In this document: piece by piece, positions 1 through 10,924 of the stretch | Numbering within the stretch: the stretch's first letter is position 1 | Layout: every line of letters starts with the position of its first letter | Assembly (NCBI RefSeq): GCF_964355755.1 | Contig: NC_092679.1 | Coordinates: 3,038,001 to 3,102,000 of the forward strand | Length of the DNA: 64,000 nt | Source of the DNA: Antedon mediterranea | Taxonomy: Eukaryota; Echinodermata; Crinoidea; Comatulida; Antedonidae | Direction of reading: 5' to 3' | The notes under the pieces: model-generated | Told to the model about the DNA's origin: nothing | Databases searched by the model: none | Seen by the model: only the letters and a program-made list of their open reading frames with translations | Translations under genes and position numbers: made by a program

Positions 1-162
1 GCTATGTCTACACTATCAAACTAATTTGACAAAAAAAGTGTGACGTGCCCAACTATAGTAGTGATATGCCCAAGTATTGCGGTGATATGACATCATCATG
101 TCCATATATGGGCACGTCACATTTTTTTTGTAACATAAAGTTTGATAGTGTAGACAGAGCTT
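1..162. mobile_element. MITE family 1, copy A
   Basis: Terminal inverted repeats of the GTCTACACTATCAAACT type bracket one or more 21-bp internal units (CCCAAATATGGTAGTGATATG-like) and a central ATGACATCATCATGTCC segment. No coding capacity. Family-wide structure is described in the findings. Confidence 0.85.
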
Positions 163-363
163 AAAAAAAACCTTTATATTGAACACTTGTCTATACATTA
201 CAATTGAAAATAGATAAAAATTGATGATGCATATGGCCTTATTGTAGATGTGTAGAGCTGTGGGTGGTCTTATATTAGAGTGCTTTCATATCTATATATT
301 GGGTATACAGTATTTATGGTTCAGGTCCTGTTGGAAACACTTTCCTGTCATGAGTCCATCCTC

Positions 364-547
364 TAAAGCTTGGTTCCCACTAGAACGTAACGCAAGGACG
401 TAAACTCAACGCAAGCGTTTTAACCAATGACAAGTGAAGTTATAGACAGTTAGCAATCCCAAGCGAATAAGCCATCGCTTGTGATTGGTCAATTCACTTG
501 CGTTGCGTTACGTCTTTGTGTTGCGTCGCTAGAGGGAACCACGCTTT
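364..547. mobile_element. MITE family 2, copy 1
   Basis: Near-palindromic element with ends AAGCTTGGTTCCCACTAG / CTAGAGGGAACCACGCTT. The interior has inverted copies of ACGCAAGGACGT and TGACCAATCACAAGCGA-like sequence. It is related to copies at 24665-24797, 24868-24952, 44077-44280, 45098-45290 and 60891-61054, with a diverged pair at about 52090-52285. Confidence 0.8.
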
Positions 548-691
548 ACCAATCTATATAATCTCATTGGTATACTAGGGTCAGTATGGCTTGTCCTAGT
601 CACACTGACCCTAGTATAACTACATACCAATAAACTGATATAGATTGGCTAGAGGATGGACTCCCGACAGAAAAGTGTTTTATTTTCATAC

Positions 692-3600
692 CCCTTTAAT
701 TCTGGAATTTTGGCTGGTTTTGCAATATCGATAAGTTTTTTTAATTTCATGTGTTCTTTTCGCAGATCAACAAGCCTCAATTTCAGTTTAGCTCTTTGAT
801 TTCTGTCTTTGAAGCCACTTTTAATTGAGTCCATAAAAGCATCCAATGAATCCTCGGCTTTATTCTCATCTTTATCTTTAAAACAAAATAAAACAACAAC
901 TATAATTACAGTAATATTTAAAGCTCTGTCCACACTATCAAACTTTATGTGACAAAAAGATGTGATGTTCCCATTATATGGACATGATGATGTCATATCA
1001 CTACCATATTTGGGCATATCACTACCATATTTGGCCACATCACATTTTTTTCATCAAACTAGTTTGATAGTGTGGACAGAGCTTAAGAAGTATCGAGTAT
1101 TGATTTATTACACAGTGATGTATTCGTTCAATTTTATTTGGTCAAACACAAAAAAAAATTGCTTTGCTTGCCACGGATAACAATTTAAAACACACTAAAC
1201 AAAAAAAAGTCATAAAATGGGTAAAATACTGACAGTACAGAACAGTAAACAGGGGGAAGCACTTGGGGCGTGCCCTCCCCTTACCTGAAACTATTAACTA
1301 CGTTTCTATATCTATTTTTGACAAAATATTAACATCAGCAACACTGAATGTCACTACGTTACTGTCGGTTTCTTACCATTAGCCATTTTTGCCAAGTTAT
1401 CTTCAACTTTCTTCATCTCCTTTTCAAGTTCTTCTAGTTGACCAACCTGAGAACAAATTATCATTTTTTTTATCTCTAGTTATATTTTTACTATTTATTA
1501 CTATTATTAATATATTTGCTTACGTTTTATCTACAGTATATTTGTCAATCTTGAATTTTAAACTCATTTAAAATTAATTTGATTGATTTAGAAGAGAGTG
1601 AATTGTGTATAGCACCCTCTGTTTGTTATTTTAGATTTTGGTTTAGTAAAGAGTTTTCATAATTAGCAGAAAATGAGCTAAAAATAACATTTTAACAATT
1701 GATATGGTTCTTGGGTAACATTTTTTGACTTAAAGTTTAAATTTGTGCATTATAAATTTTTGCATACTTTTTTCATTTTTTTAAAAATTATTTTCATTTC
1801 TTGTTTTTTTAAAGTGGTCTTTTGAACATAAATTTTAAAAAATGACTTTCTACAATATAAATAAATATTAAGCGCTGTCGACACTATCAAACTAGTTTGA
1901 TAAAAAAGGTGTGATGTGCCCAAATATGGTGGTGATATGCCTAAATATGGTAGTGATGACATCATCATATTTGGGCACATCCCATTTTTTTGTCACATGA
2001 AGTTTGATAGTGTAGACAGCTTTACCAATTTATCATAAGTTAATATTTCCTGTTTCTCTGCTCCAGCTTTTCTCATCCTTTTCAATCTCTTCTTCTCTAT
2101 TTCTCCTGTTCGATCCAAGAACGTGTCTTCGTCACTATCATAATAATCATCTGCTGCCCAATTTTTGTCTTTCCTTTTTTTACTTTCTGTGACAAAAAAG
2201 AGACTAAAAATTATAAAGATTCAAATAAAAAACCAAAACATCTGATAAATTCCACAAAATATTGTATTGAATATAATCAATAATTTCATGAATCTGTCTA
2301 CACTATCAAATTTTATGTGACAAAAAAATGTGATGTGCCCATATATGGACATGATCATCAATGACATATCACTACTATATTTGTGAATATCACTACCATA
2401 TTTAGGCATATCACCACCATATTTAGACACATCACACTTTTTTGGTCAAACTAGTTTGATAGTGTAGACACAGCTTTAGGATTGAATGAAACTTCAGGTT
2501 TTGTTGTTAATGGAATCTCAATTTGACTCCCTAAGAAATCATACAATATTGCGTAAACTTTTATATTTGAAAGAATCAAAAAGTTGGTCATTACAGTTTT
2601 CTCATTGTGATTACATACTTGGAAACATTGCAATAGACACTCTAAAGCCTGAGACTGTTAGAACATCATCTTACCGTGTTTAGCCTGCCTTAGCACTCCA
2701 TGTCTGTCGAGGATCTTGCACGCTTCCAGCGCACATGCCAAAACGGCTTCTTTCTTTTTACCAGATACAGCTGCCTCAGCTACTATAGATTTTCCACTAG
2801 GATCATCCAAAGGTAGACTGACAATTTAAACATAAGGAAACATGTTATTTACAATCACCTGCATCCAACACCATGGTGACAATTAAATGGCGAGTTATTT
2901 TTGTATGGGTTCCCATAACAATTAGACTAAGCCATAATAAGGCTTTGGCTGTAGAACTGCTATTTCAACAAAACACTGTTAGGTTAAAACCAATAATAGC
3001 ACTTCATTGATACGAAGTACTACAACTACTTTATCTATAAAAAAAATTGAATTACATGCATGACTGGTTTTGGGTCTTCTCTTGGAAGAGTTGGTATCAT
3101 TTTTGGAGAAAGATTATTAATACTCAAGAACAAAAATGAAGTGTGTTGATGTATACACGGTATATGTATATTATTTCATAATGTAAGAAAACTATCTCAA
3201 ATTTGGGAGGTAGGCATATTACTCAAGGGTAAACATACAGTATACTGTATCAGTACAACACTACTGAACTAGATAGCTTTAGTAATTAATAGCACTTACA
3301 CAACCTTGCAGATATATTGATGACTTCGTCCAATGCCCATTTCTTCCACGTTGTATTCAAGCTCAATATCTAAAAATATACCAATTTGTTTAAAGCTCAG
3401 GTACAGGCATAAATTTTAAATATAATATTTGGTTAATTGTACATAAATCAAATATGTGCAACATATATCATGACAAAAAATATGAATTTCCCTTAAAATG
3501 GCAAAATACAAAATAATCTGCTATAAAAACCAGATAGACTTTTTTCCAGTAGTTAGGTAGTTTAACCTATTGTAATAACATGTCTGGTGACTCCCTAGCA

Positions 3601-5791
3601 AATGAAAAAAAGATGGTGGGTATACAGTGAATAATTTTTGTTATTGCACGAAAATAAAAATCTGAAATTGAACAAAAACGGTTATGTTACTGTTACTTAT
3701 ATTACGTTCTCATTTTTAAAAATGCCTCTCTATTTAAAACATATTTGTGTACAAAAGAATTTACTGTGTAATTTAAACTATCAACCCCCCCCCCCACCCC
3801 TGCGCTGTTAAAATTCCCAAAAATATGAAACATATGGGAACTATAGATTGATAATTATTGGAATGTATGATCAGTAGACATTTTTTGCCGGCACCTGGCC
3901 TTTAAAACATATATATCTTGAGGCTGTGTGTCCTTCCATGCATGCAAAGCATTAGATCTTATTGAGTATAGGGAAAATACTTCATGTGGTGGTCAGACAA
4001 GTGATTCTACAAGCCAGTTTTAAAATTAATTGATTGAGGACAAGCCAGTTTTTTAATTTATTGATTGAGGTTGACTCAACAACAAATGTAGGAAGTGACT
4101 TTCAATCATTGCTGGTTTATATAGTACTAATAGAGTAGACTCTACATTGTTGTTTTAAAATCATTGTTGGACTTTCCCCAGAGTCTAAAAAAAAAATTGT
4201 TGTTGTTTTTACGTTTTTATTATTCATGTGTGCCACTAGCAGGATTTAGATTTTTTTTTTATCAACCACAATTATAGGCATGACATGCCATGTGTGCCAA
4301 AATGTTTTCCGAATATTAAGCCAATTCACAGTCTGGAGCATAGACTAAATTATTTTAAAGAAATCTATGGTTTGGAAAAAAATTGTTGATAGTTATTTAG
4401 AACGTAGTGATGGTATAATTGATGCTTGATGGTTTAATTATAATAAACTGCTTAAAAAAACACAGATACTGTTGTTACTTTCTTAAAACCAATTACCTTC
4501 TCTTTCAAAAAATCCTCTTAGAGCCTTCTTAGGGTCCTTCAAATAAGGAGCTTCTTTATCGTCGTCGGCATCCAATGCGAATGGATTGTGGGATAGATCA
4601 GACTCTGCATCCGCATCGTCAGCTAAAGAAATGATTATTAAAAATGTGTTAACTGTTTTTAAAATAGTGCGCCACCCTTCAAAGAAAGATGGAACTAACG
4701 CTAATCTTGAAATAAAGAATAGAATTATATTTTTTAAATGCTCCTCGTTAACTAGTCAACTAGTTTTTAAGCCATGTTACACTTATCTATATTACGCGCA
4801 ATTAAAGGGAAATGACCCCATATGTATTTCATGATTAATATCGCAGTGTTTTTTAATAAAAAAATTGATTGGTTTACAAGTTTGCTTTATAATGCACTGT
4901 ACAATGTATTTGGGTCTTCCTCCCTATGAATGTACAGTACAGTAGTACTGCAGTAACTGAAGTAAAATCATTTACCCATTCCCCATGATATTCCAGTGTT
5001 GGAATCATCTTCCTTTACATGTTCTTTCGTCTCTTCCTCCATTTCTTTCATCCTAAGCAGTTCTTTTTCTTCCATTTGTCTTTGTTGCATGTCTTTTAAC
5101 TGTTCAATTGAAAGATCATTTCTGGTCCCATCCATCGACGTATTTCCACCCTTGACAAAAAATAAATTGGAAGTACAAATCACTTGTATTGTTACATCTT
5201 TGATAAATAACCATAAAAGATATGATAAAGACTTTAAAATTTTATTTTAATTTTATATACAAGAACAAACTCCCTACTTCATAATTTTCAAAATATTAAT
5301 TATAATTAACATACTGTATATCCCAATATTAATATTTGGAATTTTGGAGGGAAGAGGGTGTGGGAATTAGTTTTTGTAAATAAACTGTTGATAATTTCAT
5401 TGTATCTATACATACTCCTCCCAATACTTCCAAGCAAACATATTATTGTTATTGTGTTTTAGTAGGACTCGTTTAAATATATTTTTATGGCAATTATTTA
5501 TTATAACATTGGTATTTTGTGTTTATGATCTATTTTGTTGATTTAATTGTGTTGATGTACAATTGTACTTGGTGGTTATGATGCTTGGCTACCACTCCAT
5601 GGGTCCTGGGTTCAAGTCTCGTCACATTTTTTCTAAGGACAAAATTACAACTCCACTCCCAAAGACTTGTAATAAGACTTTGTTAATGTAAAGCATCTTG
5701 TGTACTGTTTGTCTTAATGATCAGCAATTGCTGGATGGATCACCCTCATTAAATATGGTCCCAAAAAAAATTAATATTTTATATATAATTA

Positions 5792-5830
<39 letters not shown>

Positions 5831-6695
5831 TCACATGTTATAAATACAAAGCTTTCAGTTTCTGATTTTTGTATCATTTTAAATAATAAATAATTGTGTG
5901 CGAATAATATCCTACTTTCCCTGGTGAATTCATGATTTAATAATAATAATATGTGCTAACCTGCAATATATACAAACGTGTACTTCCTGCGAGTTTAAAC
6001 ATATGCCCAACAAGGACTCTACAAAACACCTTGGGTTCTATCTGCTTCTTATTCAATGTTGTTCCATGAGTGCTATCCAAATCATACAAGTAAAATCCTG
6101 GATCGTGATCATTATCCCCGATTGTTCGATATTGCAGTACGGCGTGATAGCGAGACAGAGAAGGATGGTCCAGTTGAACATGGTTGCTTTCGAGTCTACC
6201 AAATAGATGAAATGCATGATCGTTCAGTCCAATTTTATCACATATCGTACCGCCTTTTAGAACTTCAAGATAATGTTCATCTTGCGGGATACCACTCCAT
6301 GCTGGCTCACGGTATGGAGGTGGCGGTGTGGCTATTATTTCGGCTGGTGACCGTTGACTAGGCCTAGCCTTCTTTTTTAGTTTAATATTATTAATAATAT
6401 TATTATCAACATTTTTTTTATATTCAGGTTGCACTAGAGTTGTTGTAGAATCTGAAACGGATTGATCAGCCAAAATCTTTGGTACCTTTACCTTTTTTGA
6501 TGTTTTTCGTATCGGATTTTTAAATATTGGCATTTTGAAGCTAATATCCCCACTATCACCAACACCAACCCTAGGCCTGCTTGTTCCTGCTCCATCAGAC
6601 AAGGACGACGTAGAATTACTTGATTCACCGGGGATAGGCTTACTCCCAGGCTTACCTTGTTGTTGGTCTAGGCCTAGTAGGCATGCAGGTTGCAT
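692..6695 (-). CDS. SLC4A1AP: Kanadaptin (SLC4A1AP), 8 exons, 3' end off the window
   Basis: Coding exons on the minus strand: 6695-5961, 5150-4976, 4622-4497, 3369-3300, 2817-2675, 2186-2026, 1446-1377, 875-692. All have GT/AG borders and compatible phases, giving about 554 residues; the human protein is about 800, so the C-terminal exons lie left of base 1. Exon 1 holds a Ser/Pro-rich N-terminus and an FHA domain (about residues 142-245) with Gly-Arg at 166-167, Ser181/His184 and the Asn215 region. Later exons carry the kanadaptin-type blocks WGM...DDADAES, DPKKAL.GFFERE, LPLDDPSGKS..AEA, YYDSDEDTFLDRTG and KIPELKG. FHA domains bind phosphothreonine peptides. The family is described as a mainly nuclear protein first linked to the kidney anion exchanger; its exact role is unsettled. 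The start is the first ATG of the FHA exon and is not otherwise proven. Confidence 0.93.
919..1084. mobile_element. MITE family 1, copy B
   Basis: Full copy in a kanadaptin intron, lying 43 bp beyond the acceptor end of the exon at 692-875. Ends are AAAGCTCTGTCCACACTATC and its complement. Confidence 0.85.
1868..2024. mobile_element. MITE family 1, copy C, abutting a splice donor
   Basis: Full copy whose right end (TAGACAGCTTTA) touches the kanadaptin exon 2026-2186. On the minus strand the donor reads GTAAAGCTGTCTACACTATC, so the intron from about its second base onward is MITE sequence. Confidence 0.85.
2291..2477. mobile_element. MITE family 1, copy D
   Basis: Full copy in the next kanadaptin intron, with three internal CATATCACTACCATATTT-like units and TIRs of the CTGTCTACACTATCAAA type. 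Confidence 0.85.
5560..5829 (+). mobile_element. tRNA-derived SINE with long poly(A)
   Basis: The head resembles a tRNA promoter: an A-box-like TGGTGGTTATGATGCTTGG at 5570 and a B-box-like GGTTCAAGTCT about 40 bp on. A non-tRNA body follows, then a pure A run at 5794-5828. The cloverleaf is not intact, so it is read as a SINE in the first kanadaptin intron and not as a functional tRNA gene. Confidence 0.65.
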
Positions 6696-6968
6696 TGTTT
6701 TTATCGACTAGGTAGGCCTAGGCCCTACTACAACAAGCAAGGCCTACAATGGGTTTCACTCTAGTTACTACCCTAGCTGGCCCTTAGCCCACAAAACTCC
6801 CTAATATAATTTATATAATAAATGGAATGGAGGCATTAGGTTACGACGTACCGAAGACGAAGACGACGACCGAAAACAATTGTTTCTGTTTGTAATGTCG
6901 CCCTCTATATTCCCATTACACACCCGCCGGTATAAGATTGAAAAATGTGTAGTGTGTCCGGCATTCAA

Positions 6969-6992
6969 AAAAGTGTCCGTGCGGACACTTTT
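6969..6992. repeat. Perfect 11-bp-stem hairpin
   Basis: AAAAGTGTCCG, loop TG, CGGACACTTTT: a perfect inverted repeat about 275 bp upstream of the kanadaptin start codon. Function unknown. Confidence 0.8.
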
Positions 6993-7328
6993 CAGCATTG
7001 AATAGTGCCCAGTTGCATTTTTCAACGGGTTCGCGAGCGGTTTTCAGCAATTGAATGCTGTCCGGCCCGTTTAATAATGTCTGACCACGTATTGAAATGT
7101 GTCCACCATTGAATATTGTACGGGAAAAATATTAGTAGTCAGGTTTGATCGCGCATGTACTTGTCTTCTTTTTAACGACCTTCGTTAAAGACCACTACAG
7201 TATTATAATTAAGACTATTTTCTGTGCGGCCTGTGCATGTCATAAACGGCAAAGTAGGTCAAAAGCTTTAAATTATAGTTGGCACAAATGATGCTCAACT
7301 AGTTTTCTTCCAATTAACGATTTACTTT

Positions 7329-7683
7329 AAAGATGTATTGTCCCCCTGAAAAATAATTTTTTTAAATTTTTTTTGTTGAATATGCTATTTTAATATGTCA
7401 CATAATAGTTATTGACTTCGACCAAAATTGGATCGAAAACAAATTTATTTACCTGAAAAAACTATAATTTAAAGGAAAAAATGGTCAAATTGGCTGACAG
7501 CCAATGGATTTTTGGTTGAATGTAACCATTTATCATGTTATTTTATAAGTGAAACATTATTTTTTTTTCGTTTTTTTTTTCTACGGAAGTGGTTCACTTT
7601 ATTAAAACTACAACATAATCTATTCAAAGTTTGATTTAATTAATCTTCATTTTTCATGTTTTTGGGGGACAATACATCTTTAA
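7329..7683. mobile_element. MITE family 4, copy 1
   Basis: Ends TTTAAAGATGTATTGTCCCC and GGGGGACAATACATCTTTAA are complementary and enclose AT-rich DNA. Related elements lie at 35292-35601 and 41652-42160, with broken copies around 28363-29060 and 48600-48745. Confidence 0.75.
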
Positions 7684-8180
7684 GACACCTCCAATTAGCG
7701 ACCATAATATTATTTAGTATGAGTACAGACAAGAAGAATAAATAGTTTTTAATCATTATTGTGACAAAAAAAGGTAACTGTACTGGTACAATTAAAGATC
7801 ACTTTACTTAAAGACACCTCCAATTAGCGACCATTATATTCAAATTGATATGGCTGTTCTGGTCTGTGAATCAACAGGCTTTATTATAATTTGATAGACT
7901 ATTTCTCCTGATATAACAATAATAACAATATTTATGTTTTGCGATTCAAGTTGATATTCTAAGAAATTTTAAACACCCTAAATGGGAGTTGAATGTCCAG
8001 TGGCCTAATTGTTAGGCCTACATAAAGGTGATGTGACAGTCAAGGGACCTATTTTGTTACTTACCGATGAAAACTTCCCGGGCGGGTGGTTGCAACCATT
8101 TTCAACAGCTGGTGTTACACTATTCACAATGTTCAATCTTCTGGCACTCCGAAAAGGATCTTGACACTATATTAGACGTA

Positions 8181-8925
8181 TTAATTGGCGCTACTGCAGT
8201 TTCGCACCACACTGTTATATCTTCGATTTCTTGCTTCATTTTTTTCTCGCACTCACATCATACAATTTTGGGCCATTATGTAACATGTTCCCATGATTTA
8301 GCCACCGTTATATTACCTTTATCACAATAAAAAATGCCTTTCAAAACAGCTCCTTTTTTCGCGAAAACTTCGATTGAACTGTGGCCATTTTAGATTCAGA
8401 AAATTGCCAGAAATCAATGTATGTTTTATTTTCTGCTTTTATTTTTAAACTGCAAAGAGTGGTTTTATAAAGAACCAGCTGTACATATCAAAACGGCGAC
8501 GATATGAGTCCGTACATAAAACATTGATAGGAACCATTAATATAAATAATAATAGTAATACTAATAATTAAATATTAATTTAACCTTTATTTCGCCAGCT
8601 GAAAACATAGGCCTATATGTGTAATCGGATTTTATAACACTGCCCTCTATAGTTTCTACAATTTTTGGGGTAAAATGAAGCATAAATTCTGGCAATTAAG
8701 TGATAAATATAAGATGGCGAACATTTCGCAGTGTGTTGACAGCGAGTTCAGTATTGTTTAAAATGTTTTGAAAAGTATTGTTATTTTTAAAAAATTACTT
8801 CGTAAGTGGTCGAATCGTATAAACATGTTACATAATATTATGTTGTGAGTGTAAAAAACGAAAGTTTAGGTGAGAAATCGAAGATATAACGGTGTGGTGC
8901 GAAACTGCAGTAGCGCCTATTAATT
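8181..8925. mobile_element. Non-autonomous element with long terminal inverted repeats
   Basis: The left end (8181-8212, containing GGCGCTACTGCAGTTTCGCA) matches the complement of 8893-8924 with about one mismatch in 32 bp. Weaker similarity continues inward for about 140 bp on each side, including a TTATGTAACATGTT block. The 745-bp interior has no transposase ORF. The flanks share ATTAAT-like sequence. Confidence 0.75.
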
Positions 8926-10366
8926 AGGGTTTTCATTTCGGTAAAAAGAATCTTTTTAAAAGATCACGTGTGAGTGTCGCATTGTTGATTCCATTCGTTG
9001 TTGTTGTTGTTGTTGGATTGGTCGATAGCACAGCCACGAAAGTTAAAATGAGTTGACGGACTTCTTGACGGATTTTTATTTTATTTTTAGTCACATTATG
9101 TTTTTTTGGTAAAGTTGGGGAGCCAAAAAGGGTTTACGTGCACCCTCTAGCAAACTATGTTAACAATGTTTTTTGCTTCCTTATATTAATACAAATCAAT
9201 TTTTTGCTGTTGGCCGAAAAAAAATTGGGATTCTTGGTCAGTACAGCGGCCAAAAGGTCAATATGGTCAAAGTTAGAACTGTGCGTAACTTGGTAACTAC
9301 TAACGTTTGAATTTGGATTTGCGTGTATTTCATCGATTGTAGTGTAATTCGTGCACCATATAATTATTATTAATTATGTTCTACGTACAACAATGTATAA
9401 CTTGAACAGCATGCCAAATTAATCATCAAAATTAAATTATATACGACTACTCCAGTATACGACTTTACTCTTGCAAAATGATTGTATTCTTCTATTTCTG
9501 TATTTAGGTATTTTAGTGTAACTATCATTTTATTGAATGTAAACATACTACATACTGTATACACTACACCAATCATACGCCTCTTTCCCAACGAACCACA
9601 AATCAATACATTATATGGATCATATCCTATCATACTGCGTCGTGTTCTATGTTCTGTGACATTCTTTTCTATTGGCTGACGAACCGGTGAATCTATTTTA
9701 ATTACACTCTTGTTTAAATTACCAGACCAGCCAATTCTATGTGTGCGTCACTTAGAGGGGGAATCCCGATAATCTGATAATTTGATTGGTGAATATTTCA
9801 TTTATATTCATAATTAGATGATTTAGGCCTACCAATAGCCGCGCGTCGCTACCGGATCGAAGCGGAGTACCAACAATTAAGGCCCGCCCATAGCTATGGA
9901 ATTTGGTTTATGACTCGCGGACGATATGTGAATTAAAATTTCCGTACGAATTTTTTTAATTCGCGGTAGGCCTAATCAACTTATTTCTCCATGGCCTAAT
10001 GTATGACTGAAACACTGCATATTTTCCTACAAACTGAGAACTTACTCACGGGATCGACTGGTACAAATTGATTAACTTTTTAGCGTACATCGGTGAATGA
10101 TCAGAGGTGAGATAATTTTGTACATTTGTGTATGTCACTTATACATTTTTTTTTAACATTTTGAATATTTCTTTCTTCGCCTTTTGTAATGTCTTTGGTG
10201 CCAATAGGCAAATAGGCCTATTATTATTTATGCGCTGCACTTTTGTATTCCACAAACCACCTGTAGGCCTAACTCTCAGTGTTAAAATTCTCATTAAAAA
10301 AAATGGTATAGTATTGCACGCATTCCACATAATATTTGATGCATAGATACACTATTTTTTACGCAG

Positions 10367-10924
10367 ATGGAACCCAAGAAATACCCCGTTGAACCGCCAG
10401 AAGGCCAGATAAACGATGATGTAGAAAATATAAGTATACCACCGATTCAAGAATCGGAAGAAGGAGATAGTACTGAAAGTATTCAAGTTATTTCAGGTGC
10501 ACATCTACTAGCAACTCCTGACCAACCGAAAAGCCAAAAACACAATAACGGAAATATCGGTACACCGATTCAACTATCGGAAGAACGACAAGATGTGGTT
10601 GCGAGATCGATTCAAAAATCAGAAATTCACAAACAACCAAAGAGCCAAAGTGATTTGAGAGTTATCGGTATTCCACCGATTCAAGTATCGGAGGAACGAG
10701 ATGGTGATGAGACTGAGAGTATCCAAATTATTCCACAACCAGGACTTCCTGAACAAGAACTATCACGTCAAATAATAAGAGAGTTCTGGAGGAGCATGCG
10801 CGTTAGACGACCTGTACAAGAAGTTGGCAACGCTGCTGCTGCTGCCAAAAGAGAGGGAACCAGCGGCACCGTCGTGTTTTACGATCCTATCAAATTGAGT
10901 ATTGAAGAAACAAACAAAAACTAA
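10367..10924 (+). CDS. Unrecognised 185-residue hydrophilic protein with internal repeats
   Basis: An open frame of 185 codons directly after a good acceptor (pyrimidine-rich, ACGCAG immediately before the ATG). It is either a first coding exon behind a 5'UTR intron or the last exon of a longer gene. The protein has no signal peptide or membrane span. A motif of the form I-PPIQ-(x)SEE...SIQ recurs near residues 22-43, 64-84 and 100-122, and PKSQ recurs at 54-57 and 91-94, suggesting three degenerate units of about 38-43 residues. The C-terminus has an Arg-rich stretch (about 132-149) and a five-Ala run. I do not recognise the family. No close poly(A) signal was found after the stop. Composition and frame length favour real coding, but expression is unproven. 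Confidence 0.5.
   Translation: MEPKKYPVEPPEGQINDDVENISIPPIQESEEGDSTESIQVISGAHLLATPDQPKSQKHNNGNIGTPIQLSEERQDVVARSIQKSEIHKQPKSQSDLRVIGIPPIQVSEERDGDETESIQIIPQPGLPEQELSRQIIREFWRSMRVRRPVQEVGNAAAAAKREGTSGTVVFYDPIKLSIEETNKN

Larger units (their letters stand above)
1..691. other. Intron of SLC4A1AP with two MITE copies
   Basis: No exon could be supported here. It holds a full copy of MITE family 1 (1-162), a full copy of MITE family 2 (364-547), and an imperfect palindrome near 545-640 whose arms contain CACTGACCCTAGTAT-like sequence. The remaining kanadaptin exons must lie to the left. Confidence 0.6.
6696..10366. other. Intergenic region upstream of kanadaptin
   Basis: No convincing exon seen. 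It contains a perfect hairpin (6969-6992), several CATTGAAT/TGTCC motifs around 6950-7120, MITE family 4 (7329-7683), two copies of ACACCTCCAATTAGCGACC (7684 and 7806), and a long-TIR element (8181-8925). The 70-90 codon ORFs here fall in repeats or have no protein-like composition. Confidence 0.5.
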
